From Butyrivibrio proteoclasticus P6B7 (GTDB lineage Bacteria; Bacillota; Clostridia; Lachnospirales; Lachnospiraceae), in NCBI RefSeq assembly GCF_000622085.1, contig NZ_JHWL01000025.1, forward strand, positions 1-64,000: a stretch of 64,000 nt of DNA, read 5' to 3'. The notes under the pieces are model-generated. The model was not told where the DNA came from and did no database searches. It saw only the letters and a program-made list of their open reading frames with translations. The position numbers were made by a program, and so were the translations under genes. Positions 7,680 through 15,470 of the stretch are shown here, in pieces (positions within the stretch are counted from its first letter, which is position 1; each line of letters opens with the position of its first letter).

Positions 7680-7840
7680 TTTCACAATTCCCGTCTCCAC
7701 GCCCTCGTAATGGATCACAGCTATGTAGATCTTGTTCTTAGATGCCCTTGAGTAGAAAAGAGCTATCATAATGATCATAATAACCGCTGACAAAATCTTG
7801 GGGATACGAGCTTTAAGTTTCCACGGAATAGAACTTCCAT
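7680..7840 (-). pseudogene. Remnant of a small membrane protein gene (frameshifted)
   Basis: An AAGGAG site precedes an ATG at 7840 whose frame stops after 21 codons. The adjacent frame then encodes a hydrophobic stretch, KILSAVIMIIMIALFYS, followed by SKNKIYIAVIHYEGVETG, and reads without a stop straight into the terminator at 7652-7675. This suggests one small membrane-protein gene broken by a frameshift and having lost its stop. I do not recognise the family. The rest of the 533-nt gap between permease and glmS holds the dyad and the two terminators listed. Confidence 0.35.
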
Positions 7841-7956
7841 ACTATCTCCTTTGAATCCACTTAACGACAATACTTCATAACAATTTACTATATTTCGGTT
7901 ACCGAAAATATTAAATTGCGATAATTTTTTTCAACAAAAACAATTTAAACAGAAAA

Positions 7957-8005
7957 AAGGGCTCACGCTGGTGTTTCCATTCGGAAAACACTGGCGCAAG
8001 CCCTT
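7957..8005 (-). terminator. Rho-independent terminator of glmS
   Basis: A long hairpin with AAGGGCT / AGCCCTT at the base and a GTGTTTCC / GGAAAACAC upper stem. It is followed on the minus strand by a T run, 34 nt past the glmS stop. Confidence 0.85.
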
Positions 8006-8038
8006 ATTATTTACGTATGTTATTGTGTTTAGTATGAA

Positions 8039-9910
8039 TTACTCAACTGTTACGCTCTTAGCAAGGTTTCTTGGCTTATCAACGTCAAGACCCTTAGCAA
8101 CACTGGTGTAATATCCAAGAAGCTGAAGAGGAATAATTGCAAGGCTTCCGATGAAGTGCTCGTCAACCTTAGGTACATATACAGTGAAATCGCACTGATC
8201 CTCAACGTTGTATCTTCCATAGGTTGTAAGACCCATGAGATATGCTCCACGGCTCTTACACTCAACCATGTTAGAAACAGTCTTCTCATAGAGATCTGGC
8301 TGTGTAAGAACACCGATAACAAGGGTTCCCTTATCGATAAGAGAAATTGTACCGTGCTTAAGCTCTCCTGCAGCGTAGGCCTCAGAATGGATATAACTGA
8401 TTTCCTTCATCTTAAGGCTTCCCTCAAGGGAAATTGCATAGTCGATGCCTCTTCCGATGAAGAAAATGTCCTGAGCGTTAGAGAACTTAGCTGAGAACCA
8501 CTGGATACGCTCCTTCTCATCAAGAATTCTGGTCATCTTCTCAGGGATACTCTTGATTTCGTCAAGATAGTATTCCATCTTGCTGGCATCCTCTAATGTA
8601 CCTCTTACCTGAGCAAGCTTAAGTGCAAGGAAGTATCCGCAGATAAGCTGACAGCTATAAGCCTTAGTTGTTGCAACTGAGATCTCAGGACCAGCCAGTG
8701 TATACATTACGTAATCAGCTTCTCTTGCAATAGAAGAACCAACTACGTTAACGATAGCCAAGGTCTTAATGCCCTTTTCCTTAGCCATACGAAGGGCTGC
8801 CAATGTATCAGCTGTCTCACCTGACTGAGAAACAACAACTACGAGAGCGTTAGGATCAAGATTCATCTTTCTGTATCTGAACTCAGAAGCAAGCTCACAT
8901 CTTACGTTAACATCTGTAAGTTCCTCGATAACGTACTGAGCTTCCATTCCAACGTGCCAAGCAGATCCGCAAGCCACGATATAAATCTGATTGATATTCT
9001 TAATGTCCTCATCTGAAATACCAACTTCAGAAAGGTCAATCTCTTTTCCCTTGATATACTTGTTGATAGTATCTGATACAACCTTAGGCTGCTCGTGAAT
9101 CTCCTTCATCATGAAGTGCTCAAAGCCGCCCTTTTCTGCTGCTTCTGCAGAGAAATCTACAGTTGTAAGCTCTTTTTCAATCTCATCACCATCAAGGTTG
9201 TAGAAAGTAACGTTACCACCAGTGATCTTAGCCATCTCCATATTGTCGATGTAGTAAACATCCCTTGTATACTTAAGGATGGCTGGTACATCTGATGCAA
9301 TATATGATGAATCCTCGCTTACACCGATGATCATAGGTGAATCTTTTCTGGCAACGTAGATCTCACCTGGATAGTCCTTGAACATTACCTCTAAGGCAAA
9401 AGAGCCACGTACTCTTACGAGAGTCTTAGCGATAGCGTCGATTGGACCCATTTTATATTTGTTGTAGTAATAATCAACGAGCTTAATGAGAACCTCTGTA
9501 TCTGTGTCTGAATAGAACTCGTAGCCCTTTCTTGTGAGCTTGTCCTTCATCTCCTGAAAGTTCTCGATGATTCCGTTGTGAACACCAACAACCTCAGAAT
9601 CAACATCACCGTGGCCTGAATGCTCATACTTACCACTTACGTGTGGATGCGCATTGACCTCAGTTGGTGCTCCGTGGGTTGCCCATCTTGTATGACCGAT
9701 ACCACAGCAACCAGCAATGGCATTACCGTCATTAGTCTTATTAGCAAGGTTAACAAGCTTTCCAACACTCTTAACTACTACTGTGTTGTGATCTCCGTCT
9801 CTAACTGCAAGTCCAGCTGAATCATATCCTCTGTATTCAAGCTTAGAAAGGCCATCCAACAAGATTGGGGCTGCCTGTTTACGTCCTACATATCCTACAA
9901 TTCCGCACAT
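8039..9910 (-). CDS. glmS: Glutamine--fructose-6-phosphate aminotransferase (isomerizing)
   Basis: Makes glucosamine-6-phosphate from fructose-6-phosphate and glutamine, the first committed step to peptidoglycan amino sugars. The N-terminal class II glutaminase begins MCGIVGYVG with Cys2 as nucleophile, and TRWATHG and EYRGYDSAG are present. Two SIS domains follow (IVACGSAWHVGM; SQSGETADTL; KMKEISYIHSEAYAAGELKHG), ending LAKSVTVE. At 623 aa it is slightly longer than the usual 600-610. AGGAG lies before the ATG. Only 87 nt separate it from the preceding gene, too little for the glmS ribozyme found upstream of this gene in many Firmicutes. Confidence 0.97.
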   Translation of the reverse strand: MCGIVGYVGRKQAAPILLDGLSKLEYRGYDSAGLAVRDGDHNTVVVKSVGKLVNLANKTNDGNAIAGCCGIGHTRWATHGAPTEVNAHPHVSGKYEHSGHGDVDSEVVGVHNGIIENFQEMKDKLTRKGYEFYSDTDTEVLIKLVDYYYNKYKMGPIDAIAKTLVRVRGSFALEVMFKDYPGEIYVARKDSPMIIGVSEDSSYIASDVPAILKYTRDVYYIDNMEMAKITGGNVTFYNLDGDEIEKELTTVDFSAEAAEKGGFEHFMMKEIHEQPKVVSDTINKYIKGKEIDLSEVGISDEDIKNINQIYIVACGSAWHVGMEAQYVIEELTDVNVRCELASEFRYRKMNLDPNALVVVVSQSGETADTLAALRMAKEKGIKTLAIVNVVGSSIAREADYVMYTLAGPEISVATTKAYSCQLICGYFLALKLAQVRGTLEDASKMEYYLDEIKSIPEKMTRILDEKERIQWFSAKFSNAQDIFFIGRGIDYAISLEGSLKMKEISYIHSEAYAAGELKHGTISLIDKGTLVIGVLTQPDLYEKTVSNMVECKSRGAYLMGLTTYGRYNVEDQCDFTVYVPKVDEHFIGSLAIIPLQLLGYYTSVAKGLDVDKPRNLAKSVTVE

Positions 9911-9997
9911 ACTTATAATGCTCCTATTTATTAAAAGTCAAATTATCTCTACCATTATACCATCCAATGTAAATAATGGTAGTGAAAGTTGATTTTT

Positions 9998-12598
9998 TTA
10001 ATATAAGCTACTCTTCATGCGCTTCTTTTTATCGTACATTCTCTCATCCGCAAGTTCAAAGACTTCGGTAAAAGAGCAGGCTTCCTGATTCTTTGCCATT
10101 CCAAAAGCCACGGTAACTGCACCGTCTAATTTATTTGAATTATTCCTGATATCTATCATAGCAAGGCATGACTTGATGTTATCGTAGTCCTTTCCTTTGG
10201 CTATAACAGAGAATTCATCTCCGCCAATACGATATACAGGGCTGTGGGCAAATATTTCACAGATTATTCTGCAGCCTTCCTTGATGAATTCATCGCCCAT
10301 CTGATGTCCAAAGGTGTCATTTATCTTTTTAAGTCCGTTAATATCAAGGACAACAATAGCGTACTTTTGGTTTTTACCCTCTTTCTGGCTATCTTCAATC
10401 TCTTTTTGTGCCAAAGAATAGGCATGCTTATTCTTAACACAGGTCAGCTCATCCTTTAAGGCCAGATCTTCTGCCGCAGAAAGGTTTTCTTTATACTTCT
10501 GATCCTTTCTAACCTGTGCGTCGATATCTATAAGTCCCACGATAAGCTTGGACTCGTCATTTTCCTTGATGACAACAGCCCTGAACATTACGTATTTCGG
10601 TTCACCAGCTATAATAAGACTGTATCTAAGCTCAAAGGTACCATCTTTAGCGATGGTATTAAGGATATTATCCTTCTTAACTCTTCTTTCAAACTCCTTG
10701 TAATCTTCCTTAAGTATGAGTTCTTTTATTCTTATTCTTGTTTCTTCGAAGAAATCTTCGCCTTTTTGTTTTCCACCAATAAGGCCTACTCCTTCTTGTG
10801 TCTTATATGCAATGTAGCTATTATCAGCAATATCCACGCTATAAACAGCAAAGATACTACCTGCAAGCGCAGCTATTCTTGAATAGACTATTTTTTCCTC
10901 CTGGAGGGTAGCAAACATCTGCTGCTTCTTAACCTGATCATCAACATCACTAACTTCAATGATTATGTGTTTATTGTCTCCCTTAGCCCTTACAGCCTTG
11001 AAATTCACATAGTGCACGCCCTTTTTGTCATTAGCCCTGTAGGTTATGGAGAAAGCGCCATGATTATCGATACTCTTAATGATATTTTCTTTTGTGCAGA
11101 TCTCATTGAACATCTCGAGATCTTCTTCATAGATAAGGCCATCCTTATTATCGATTGCGTCCTTAAAAAAGTCTTCACCATGTTTTTCGATGCTAAGCTC
11201 TCTGTTTGTACCATCTGATGTGTAAACCACGAAATTATTGGTCTCCAGATCCACAAAGTACATAGCATCATAGTCCTCACAAAGGGACCTGGCAATGTAG
11301 TTATAGGTAAGGGCATCTGTTGTCTTATCAATGTCATTAACAGAAATAACTGCAAAAAGAACTGCATTCCTACCTGTAACAGGATTTTGAGCCACTCTTT
11401 GAAGCAGGATATGGATATTTTTGCCTCCATAGTTTCTGTCATCAATAATAACTAATTCATTACTTTGAGATGCCTTCTTAATCGAATTGATTGTATATGT
11501 TCCAGGACCATTTCCTTTAGCATCGCTAAAAGGAATATAGACCTTTTTGTTATAAATAGGGAAATTATGCTGGGCGTATTCCATGCAGGCGCTATTTTGC
11601 CTCATTACTGTAAAGCTATTTTCATCCACCTCAAAAATAGCCATTGGAAGGGAATCGTATAAATCCGCATCAATTCCTGGCTTTTCTCTTATAAATGAAA
11701 TGTCATGAAGGCTTATCTTATCTACAGCTGAATAATAATCGCTTTCTTCAGGGTTCTCAAAGCCAATCTGTAATCCTTTTTCGTATCTGTCAAAAACTTC
11801 AGTAAGTGAAATGGGCTTGCAATAATAAAAGCCCTGAAGTTTGGCACAGCCAAGCTCACTAAGGAATTCATACTGTTTTTTTGTCTCAACCCCCTTAACT
11901 GTGGTTTCTACACCAATCTTTCCAGCTGTTTTTACTAGCTCTGAAAGGACAATCCTTGCCTTTGGGTATTTTGTAGCAAGTCTAGTCAAAGTGATATTTA
12001 TTTTTACATTGTCAAAATGAACATCAGGATAAAGAAGAAGGGAAATATCGCTACAGCCATAATCGTCAAGCTCAATCTTATACCCCAGCTCCTGAAGACG
12101 ATGAAGCTGATCCAGTGTATTATCCAAATTCACGGAAACTGAACTTTCGGACACCTCAATAGCGATCTTATCCTTTGCTATCTTAGCCTTGGACACGATC
12201 TTGTCTATCTGCTCAACAATATCGCCACTTTGGAAATCTACTTGGGAGAAATTGATAGAAGTAGTAACGATTTGAAGCTTATTCTTCTTTTGCTTCTTCA
12301 TTTTATCGATAACCTGATTAAGAATGTACAGGTCTAGCTTTTCAGTTATTCCAGCTTCTTCAAGGGCTGGCACAAATTCAGCAGCGTTAAGAACGCCAAT
12401 CTCAGGATCTTCCCAACGGGCAAGAGCTTCATCTTCACATACTCTGCCATTGGACGTACGAACAACAGGCTGGTAATAGGTCTCTATCCAGTCTTCACTG
12501 ATTGCCCTGTCGAAGTTTTTGACAAGGTAGCTATTCAGTTTCTTTTTACTCATGACTTTTTTCATGAATTCAGAATCACCTGACGTTTTATCGTGCAA
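9998..12598 (-). CDS. EAL - PAS-like - GGDEF cyclic-di-GMP signalling protein
   Basis: An 866-aa protein with domains in an uncommon order. An EAL phosphodiesterase domain comes first (about 25-270, with DEALARW at 56-62, DDYGCSD, and TVKGVET). Two tandem PAS-like sensor repeats follow (about 420-550 and 560-690), each ending in a similar DVDDQVKKQ / DIDAQVRKDQ linker. A GGDEF cyclase domain is last (RIGGDEF, motif at 792-796). Both catalytic signatures look intact, so it could make and break c-di-GMP. No membrane segment is seen. The start could be the twelfth codon (ATG at 12565), which has AGGTGA ten nt upstream. Confidence 0.9.
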   Translation of the reverse strand: MHDKTSGDSEFMKKVMSKKKLNSYLVKNFDRAISEDWIETYYQPVVRTSNGRVCEDEALARWEDPEIGVLNAAEFVPALEEAGITEKLDLYILNQVIDKMKKQKKNKLQIVTTSINFSQVDFQSGDIVEQIDKIVSKAKIAKDKIAIEVSESSVSVNLDNTLDQLHRLQELGYKIELDDYGCSDISLLLYPDVHFDNVKINITLTRLATKYPKARIVLSELVKTAGKIGVETTVKGVETKKQYEFLSELGCAKLQGFYYCKPISLTEVFDRYEKGLQIGFENPEESDYYSAVDKISLHDISFIREKPGIDADLYDSLPMAIFEVDENSFTVMRQNSACMEYAQHNFPIYNKKVYIPFSDAKGNGPGTYTINSIKKASQSNELVIIDDRNYGGKNIHILLQRVAQNPVTGRNAVLFAVISVNDIDKTTDALTYNYIARSLCEDYDAMYFVDLETNNFVVYTSDGTNRELSIEKHGEDFFKDAIDNKDGLIYEEDLEMFNEICTKENIIKSIDNHGAFSITYRANDKKGVHYVNFKAVRAKGDNKHIIIEVSDVDDQVKKQQMFATLQEEKIVYSRIAALAGSIFAVYSVDIADNSYIAYKTQEGVGLIGGKQKGEDFFEETRIRIKELILKEDYKEFERRVKKDNILNTIAKDGTFELRYSLIIAGEPKYVMFRAVVIKENDESKLIVGLIDIDAQVRKDQKYKENLSAAEDLALKDELTCVKNKHAYSLAQKEIEDSQKEGKNQKYAIVVLDINGLKKINDTFGHQMGDEFIKEGCRIICEIFAHSPVYRIGGDEFSVIAKGKDYDNIKSCLAMIDIRNNSNKLDGAVTVAFGMAKNQEACSFTEVFELADERMYDKKKRMKSSLY

Positions 12599-12674
12599 TG
12601 TTTACGCATTTTAGTCTATATATCTATTCTACAACGATAAGAGAATGAACTATATTAAACTTTTATAAAAAAGA

Positions 12675-12704
12675 AAAGCCCACATCATAATATGATGTAG
12701 GTTT
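12675..12704 (-). terminator. Rho-independent terminator after the AbiE-like pair
   Basis: A 12-13 bp stem around CCACATCAT / ATGATGTAGG with a 3-nt loop, followed on the minus strand by TTTTCTTTTTT. It lies 20 nt past the truncated toxin stop. Confidence 0.8.
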
Positions 12705-12723
12705 TACAATTTTATGGGATTTT

Positions 12724-12915
12724 CTATCTAGTTAAGCTTGTCCCACCTTTAAATACAAATATATCCTTAAAACTGCTTTCATTAAAAAGATGATCTATCA
12801 GGAAACAAATCCAAAAGTCCTTTTCTATTGCATCTGCTCTTATTCCTACCTTTGCAGCAGTTGCTTCAAAAAGATCCCTTCTATCCTGGTCACTTGCTGT
12901 GGCTACCTTTCTCAT
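12724..12915 (-). pseudogene. Truncated AbiEii-type nucleotidyltransferase toxin
   Basis: Only 63 codons. The sequence matches the start of AbiEii/AbiGii toxins: IEKDFWICFLIDHLF, then VFKGGTSLTR, where GGTSL is the nucleotidyltransferase GG-S motif. A stop follows at once. Full toxins are several times longer and need the Asp residues and helical domain that are missing. It begins one nt after the antitoxin stop, the usual toxin-antitoxin operon layout. A terminator sits 20 nt beyond, so the deletion removed nearly all of the toxin but left transcription signals in place. Inactive as a toxin by inference. Confidence 0.8.
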
Positions 12916-12916
12916 A

Positions 12917-13519
12917 TTAACAACAAACCTTCCTTATAGTTTCATGTATCCATTCCGCGCTGTCAGCCGATTCCATAAGTATCAACTCCTTATCCTCATG
13001 AGCAATCTTATTTCTAAGAGTTTTTATTACGCTTTCATCTACTCTTTCTTTTCCTAATGTCTTTAAGGCTTCTATAACCATCACAGTTAAGGTCGACATA
13101 TTGCTGATATCTCTATTAGTCCTATGCTTAAACGAAAGCTTCGCATTCTCTATTTCAAACTCCCTATATGGGCCATCACTAACAAAAACCCAAACAGAAG
13201 GAACCTGCGTAGAAAGCCCCAGCTTATTGAGCGCAACATCACCTGCAGGAGAAATATTCCAATGATATCCTCTGGCTATAGCATAGGCAACTGCCTCTGG
13301 ATTCGTAGGAAGTATTTCTTTCAAAAAAGAACTATAACGTGGCTTTTCATACACACCATCCATAACCCTTTTGATGTTGCCCTTTTCCGTTTGTCTTCCA
13401 AGGCACTTTCTAACCGTAGTATTACTTGCCAAGTCTGAAAAATCAGATGTAAGAAAAATAGCACCATCTTCTGCTTCTAATATTCTATTGTTGATTTCAT
13501 TAGAAATAGTCGTAGCCAT
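12917..13519 (-). CDS. AbiEi-like antitoxin / regulator (DUF6088-type)
   Basis: A 200-aa protein of the AbiEi/DUF6088 type. It has an N-terminal winged-helix segment (FLTSDFSDLASNTTVRKCLG, then KRVMDGVYEKPRY) and a C-terminal part typical of these antitoxins (YHWNISPAGDVALNKLGLST). The start is set at MATTIS because AGGAGG lies 6 nt before it; the frame extends upstream only without a site. AbiEi proteins neutralise AbiEii and repress their own promoter by binding inverted repeats. Here the promoter carries a perfect 9-bp inverted repeat (13531-13560), supporting autoregulation. Its toxin is truncated, so it is now probably an orphan regulator. Confidence 0.8.
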   Translation of the reverse strand: MATTISNEINNRILEAEDGAIFLTSDFSDLASNTTVRKCLGRQTEKGNIKRVMDGVYEKPRYSSFLKEILPTNPEAVAYAIARGYHWNISPAGDVALNKLGLSTQVPSVWVFVSDGPYREFEIENAKLSFKHRTNRDISNMSTLTVMVIEALKTLGKERVDESVIKTLRNKIAHEDKELILMESADSAEWIHETIRKVCC

Positions 13520-13530
13520 TTCGCTCCTCC

Positions 13531-13570
13531 TGTCACGATTATTATACAATTATCGTGACACTTTTTCAAT
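13531..13570 (-). promoter_or_regulatory. Promoter and palindromic operator of the AbiE-like operon
   Basis: On the minus strand, TTGAAA and TATAAT are separated by 17 nt. The perfect inverted repeat TGTCACGAT / ATCGTGACA (13531-13539 and 13552-13560) sits over the spacer and -10 box, so a dimer bound there would block polymerase. It lies 11-40 nt upstream of the antitoxin ATG. Confidence 0.75.
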
Positions 13571-13586
13571 ACGCAAACACCCTTTT

Positions 13587-13618
13587 TCGTCAGATAAATT
13601 GTGCAGTTTATCTGACGA
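13587..13618. repeat. 32-bp palindrome of unassigned role
   Basis: TCGTCAGATAAA, 8 nt, TTTATCTGACGA: perfect 12-bp arms. It lies between the metallophosphoesterase stop and the AbiE-like promoter. Neither strand has a proper T run after the stem, so it is not a standard terminator, although it could still end minus-strand transcripts or bind a protein. Confidence 0.6.
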
Positions 13619-13688
13619 TCTGCTGCGGCTATTATGATGAGTGGCTGTTTCCAAAATGGAAATAACCACCTTCAGCGCTTTTCTATAC

Positions 13689-14465
13689 TTAGCATGTCTT
13701 TGTCTCTTCTTCACCAACTGTAACCGTACAAACTTTATATCCAAGTTTCCCCATAACTGGAACCTTTTCGTATTTCCTGGTTTCAGTATCAATAATAATC
13801 ATGGCTGATTCTCCAATCTGCCTTCCATCACTATATGTAGAAAATACATCCGTAGAAATGAAGCCATTCTTCTCGTAGATTTCCTTAACCGGAGTGTGGC
13901 CAATCACCTGCGTGTAGATTTCTTTCCTAAAAGCCTCCACATCTTTATACTGCGGTCTGTACCAAAGCAGTGATTCATCATTCCATAGGTACTTATCTGA
14001 TGCACTGTTTACTGCTTCCAAAACCTCATCTATATCTGCATCCAGCAATACAGGATTTAATCTGCTGACATACTCCGCAGTCAGCCCACCATGCATAAAT
14101 AGTACATTATCAATCCTGTGTATAAATGCAATCTGTGATTTTTCCTGCAGAGAATCCTTGAGTTCTTCTAACTTTGAAATGACAGTTCTTTCAGCATATG
14201 GTGAGTAGCCTGTTTCAAGTTTGCCCCAGGGATAACTAACATCATGATTTCCATAGCACCATAATGTCTCATGTTTATCCTTGGCAAAAGAAATAGCCCT
14301 ATCGAAAGTATCTCGGTATTTATCCACACGGAGTTCCATTCCCCAATCATCAGGTATGTCCATGAGGCACACTGCTTTATTTGCCTTACCTGCATTTAGG
14401 ATTTCCTCTGCCCTGTCAAATATCCAGGATTTTAAATGTATATCCGGAATTACAAGTACTTTCAT
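13689..14465 (-). CDS. Calcineurin-like metallophosphoesterase
   Basis: A 258-aa metal-dependent phosphoesterase. The di-metal motifs are in order: DIH (VIPDIHLKSW), a D-x-x-D variant of GDxxD (MDIPDDWG), GNHD (WCYGNHDVSY), a His in FMHGG and GH in VIGHTPV. The family includes protein phosphatases, nucleases and diadenosine tetraphosphatases; this one resembles the protein-phosphatase/ApaH-like branch. Its ATG lies 13 nt after the preceding gene stop. Its 22-nt leader plus start is identical to that of the serine recombinase at 17699, hinting at shared origin with the mobile element. Confidence 0.85.
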   Translation of the reverse strand: MKVLVIPDIHLKSWIFDRAEEILNAGKANKAVCLMDIPDDWGMELRVDKYRDTFDRAISFAKDKHETLWCYGNHDVSYPWGKLETGYSPYAERTVISKLEELKDSLQEKSQIAFIHRIDNVLFMHGGLTAEYVSRLNPVLLDADIDEVLEAVNSASDKYLWNDESLLWYRPQYKDVEAFRKEIYTQVIGHTPVKEIYEKNGFISTDVFSTYSDGRQIGESAMIIIDTETRKYEKVPVMGKLGYKVCTVTVGEEETKTC

Positions 14466-14487
14466 TTATCAAATCCTTTCAAAAAAT
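14462..14487. repeat. 26-bp leader repeat, copy 1 (start of metallophosphoesterase)
   Basis: Identical over 26 bp to 17696-17721. It covers the start codon, the AAAGGA ribosome-binding site and the stretch just upstream. In this copy it also contains the stop codon of the preceding gene. Confidence 0.9.
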
Positions 14488-15273
14488 GTATTTAGAAATC
14501 ATCTTTTTTATAATCCTGTCGTTAAGCACATTTCCCGAAGATTCAAAAGATACTATTAGATTATCCCCTGGAAAATAGCCATTTGCAATATACGAGTTGA
14601 TCTTCCGTACTGCTTTTTCCGCATATGACGGGTCATCCATTCTACCATCATGTTCCCAGTAAACTTCTTTACCATCTCTTTTCCTAAAAATAGTGAAATC
14701 AGGGTAGACAGTTCCTACTCCCTTAAGATTCAATGGGCATTCGTATTTGTACTCAATGCCTAAATCATAGAATGTATCTGCAATTATCTTTTCGGATTTA
14801 GATCGGACACGTTCCCCTTTCTTAGTGTAGATTACTGGAATGTTCTCAGAAAACTCTTTTCCTACGTAGGGGATGTCTTTCCATTCAGCAAGACGCTTCT
14901 CCCATGGCTTCTCTACTGGAATGACAAGCTTCTGTCTTACTGGATGTAACTGGTCATATATATCCTCAATTTCATTGTCGTTATATTCATCACTAAGCTT
15001 CTTGATTTGTTTAATGCGCCTTTCTACTAACCTTTGTACCTTTTGGTCGTACGACTTTTGAGCTAGTTTAAATGCCAGTTCTTGGTTTTCCTTCTTTATG
15101 AATTGCCCATTTTTGTCCTGCTCAGTGCAATGCATGTATTGTATTTGACTCTTTCTGGTTGATGTTATTCTTAATGCACCATCTGGAACATTCTTAAGCC
15201 TATTATCTACTACAAGTTTTACCGCCTGCAGTTTCTCCTCTTCATGTTTTAGTAATTCTTTTAAACCATTCAT
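14479..15273 (-). CDS. PD-(D/E)XK-like nuclease-domain protein
   Basis: 264 aa. The N-terminal half is charged and probably helical/coiled (EEEKLQAVKLV, KVQRLVERRIKQIKKL). The C-terminal half looks like a PD-(D/E)XK nuclease fold: RSKSEKIIADTFYDLGI supplies an early Glu, YPDFTIF the Asp, and VYWEHDG the Glu and following residue. Similar proteins of unknown function are common in gut Firmicutes. It stops just before the metallophosphoesterase start (ATTTTTTGA then AAAGGA), suggesting an operon. The repeat array lies immediately upstream. The activity is inferred from the fold motif only. Confidence 0.6.
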   Translation of the reverse strand: MNGLKELLKHEEEKLQAVKLVVDNRLKNVPDGALRITSTRKSQIQYMHCTEQDKNGQFIKKENQELAFKLAQKSYDQKVQRLVERRIKQIKKLSDEYNDNEIEDIYDQLHPVRQKLVIPVEKPWEKRLAEWKDIPYVGKEFSENIPVIYTKKGERVRSKSEKIIADTFYDLGIEYKYECPLNLKGVGTVYPDFTIFRKRDGKEVYWEHDGRMDDPSYAEKAVRKINSYIANGYFPGDNLIVSFESSGNVLNDRIIKKMISKYIF

Positions 15274-15339
15274 TTACTTGTTACTTCTCCTTCTATTTGT
15301 TATTTCTATTACAAGTTTTTCTTTTGTATGTTGCTTTTA

Positions 15340-15450
15340 CTTGTGTGTTTTTATTTATATGTCTTTATTTGTATGTCTTTATTTGTCTGCCTTATTTGTA
15401 TGTCTTTATTTGTATGTCTTTATTTGTCTGCCTTCATATGTCTGCCTATC
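15340..15450. repeat. 14-bp tandem repeats
   Basis: About eight head-to-tail units of consensus TTTGTATGTCTTTA (one unit is 13 bp) run from 15340 to 15450. Three of them carry GTCTGCC in place of GTATGTC, the same hexamer as the arms of the adjoining hairpin array. The sequence is non-coding in appearance: all frames are low-complexity. Confidence 0.85.
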
Positions 15451-15470
15451 GTTATGTATTTGCGGTTTTG

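Noticed and set aside
9911-9997. glmS ribozyme
   Set aside because: The interval is too short, and the conserved core was not seen.
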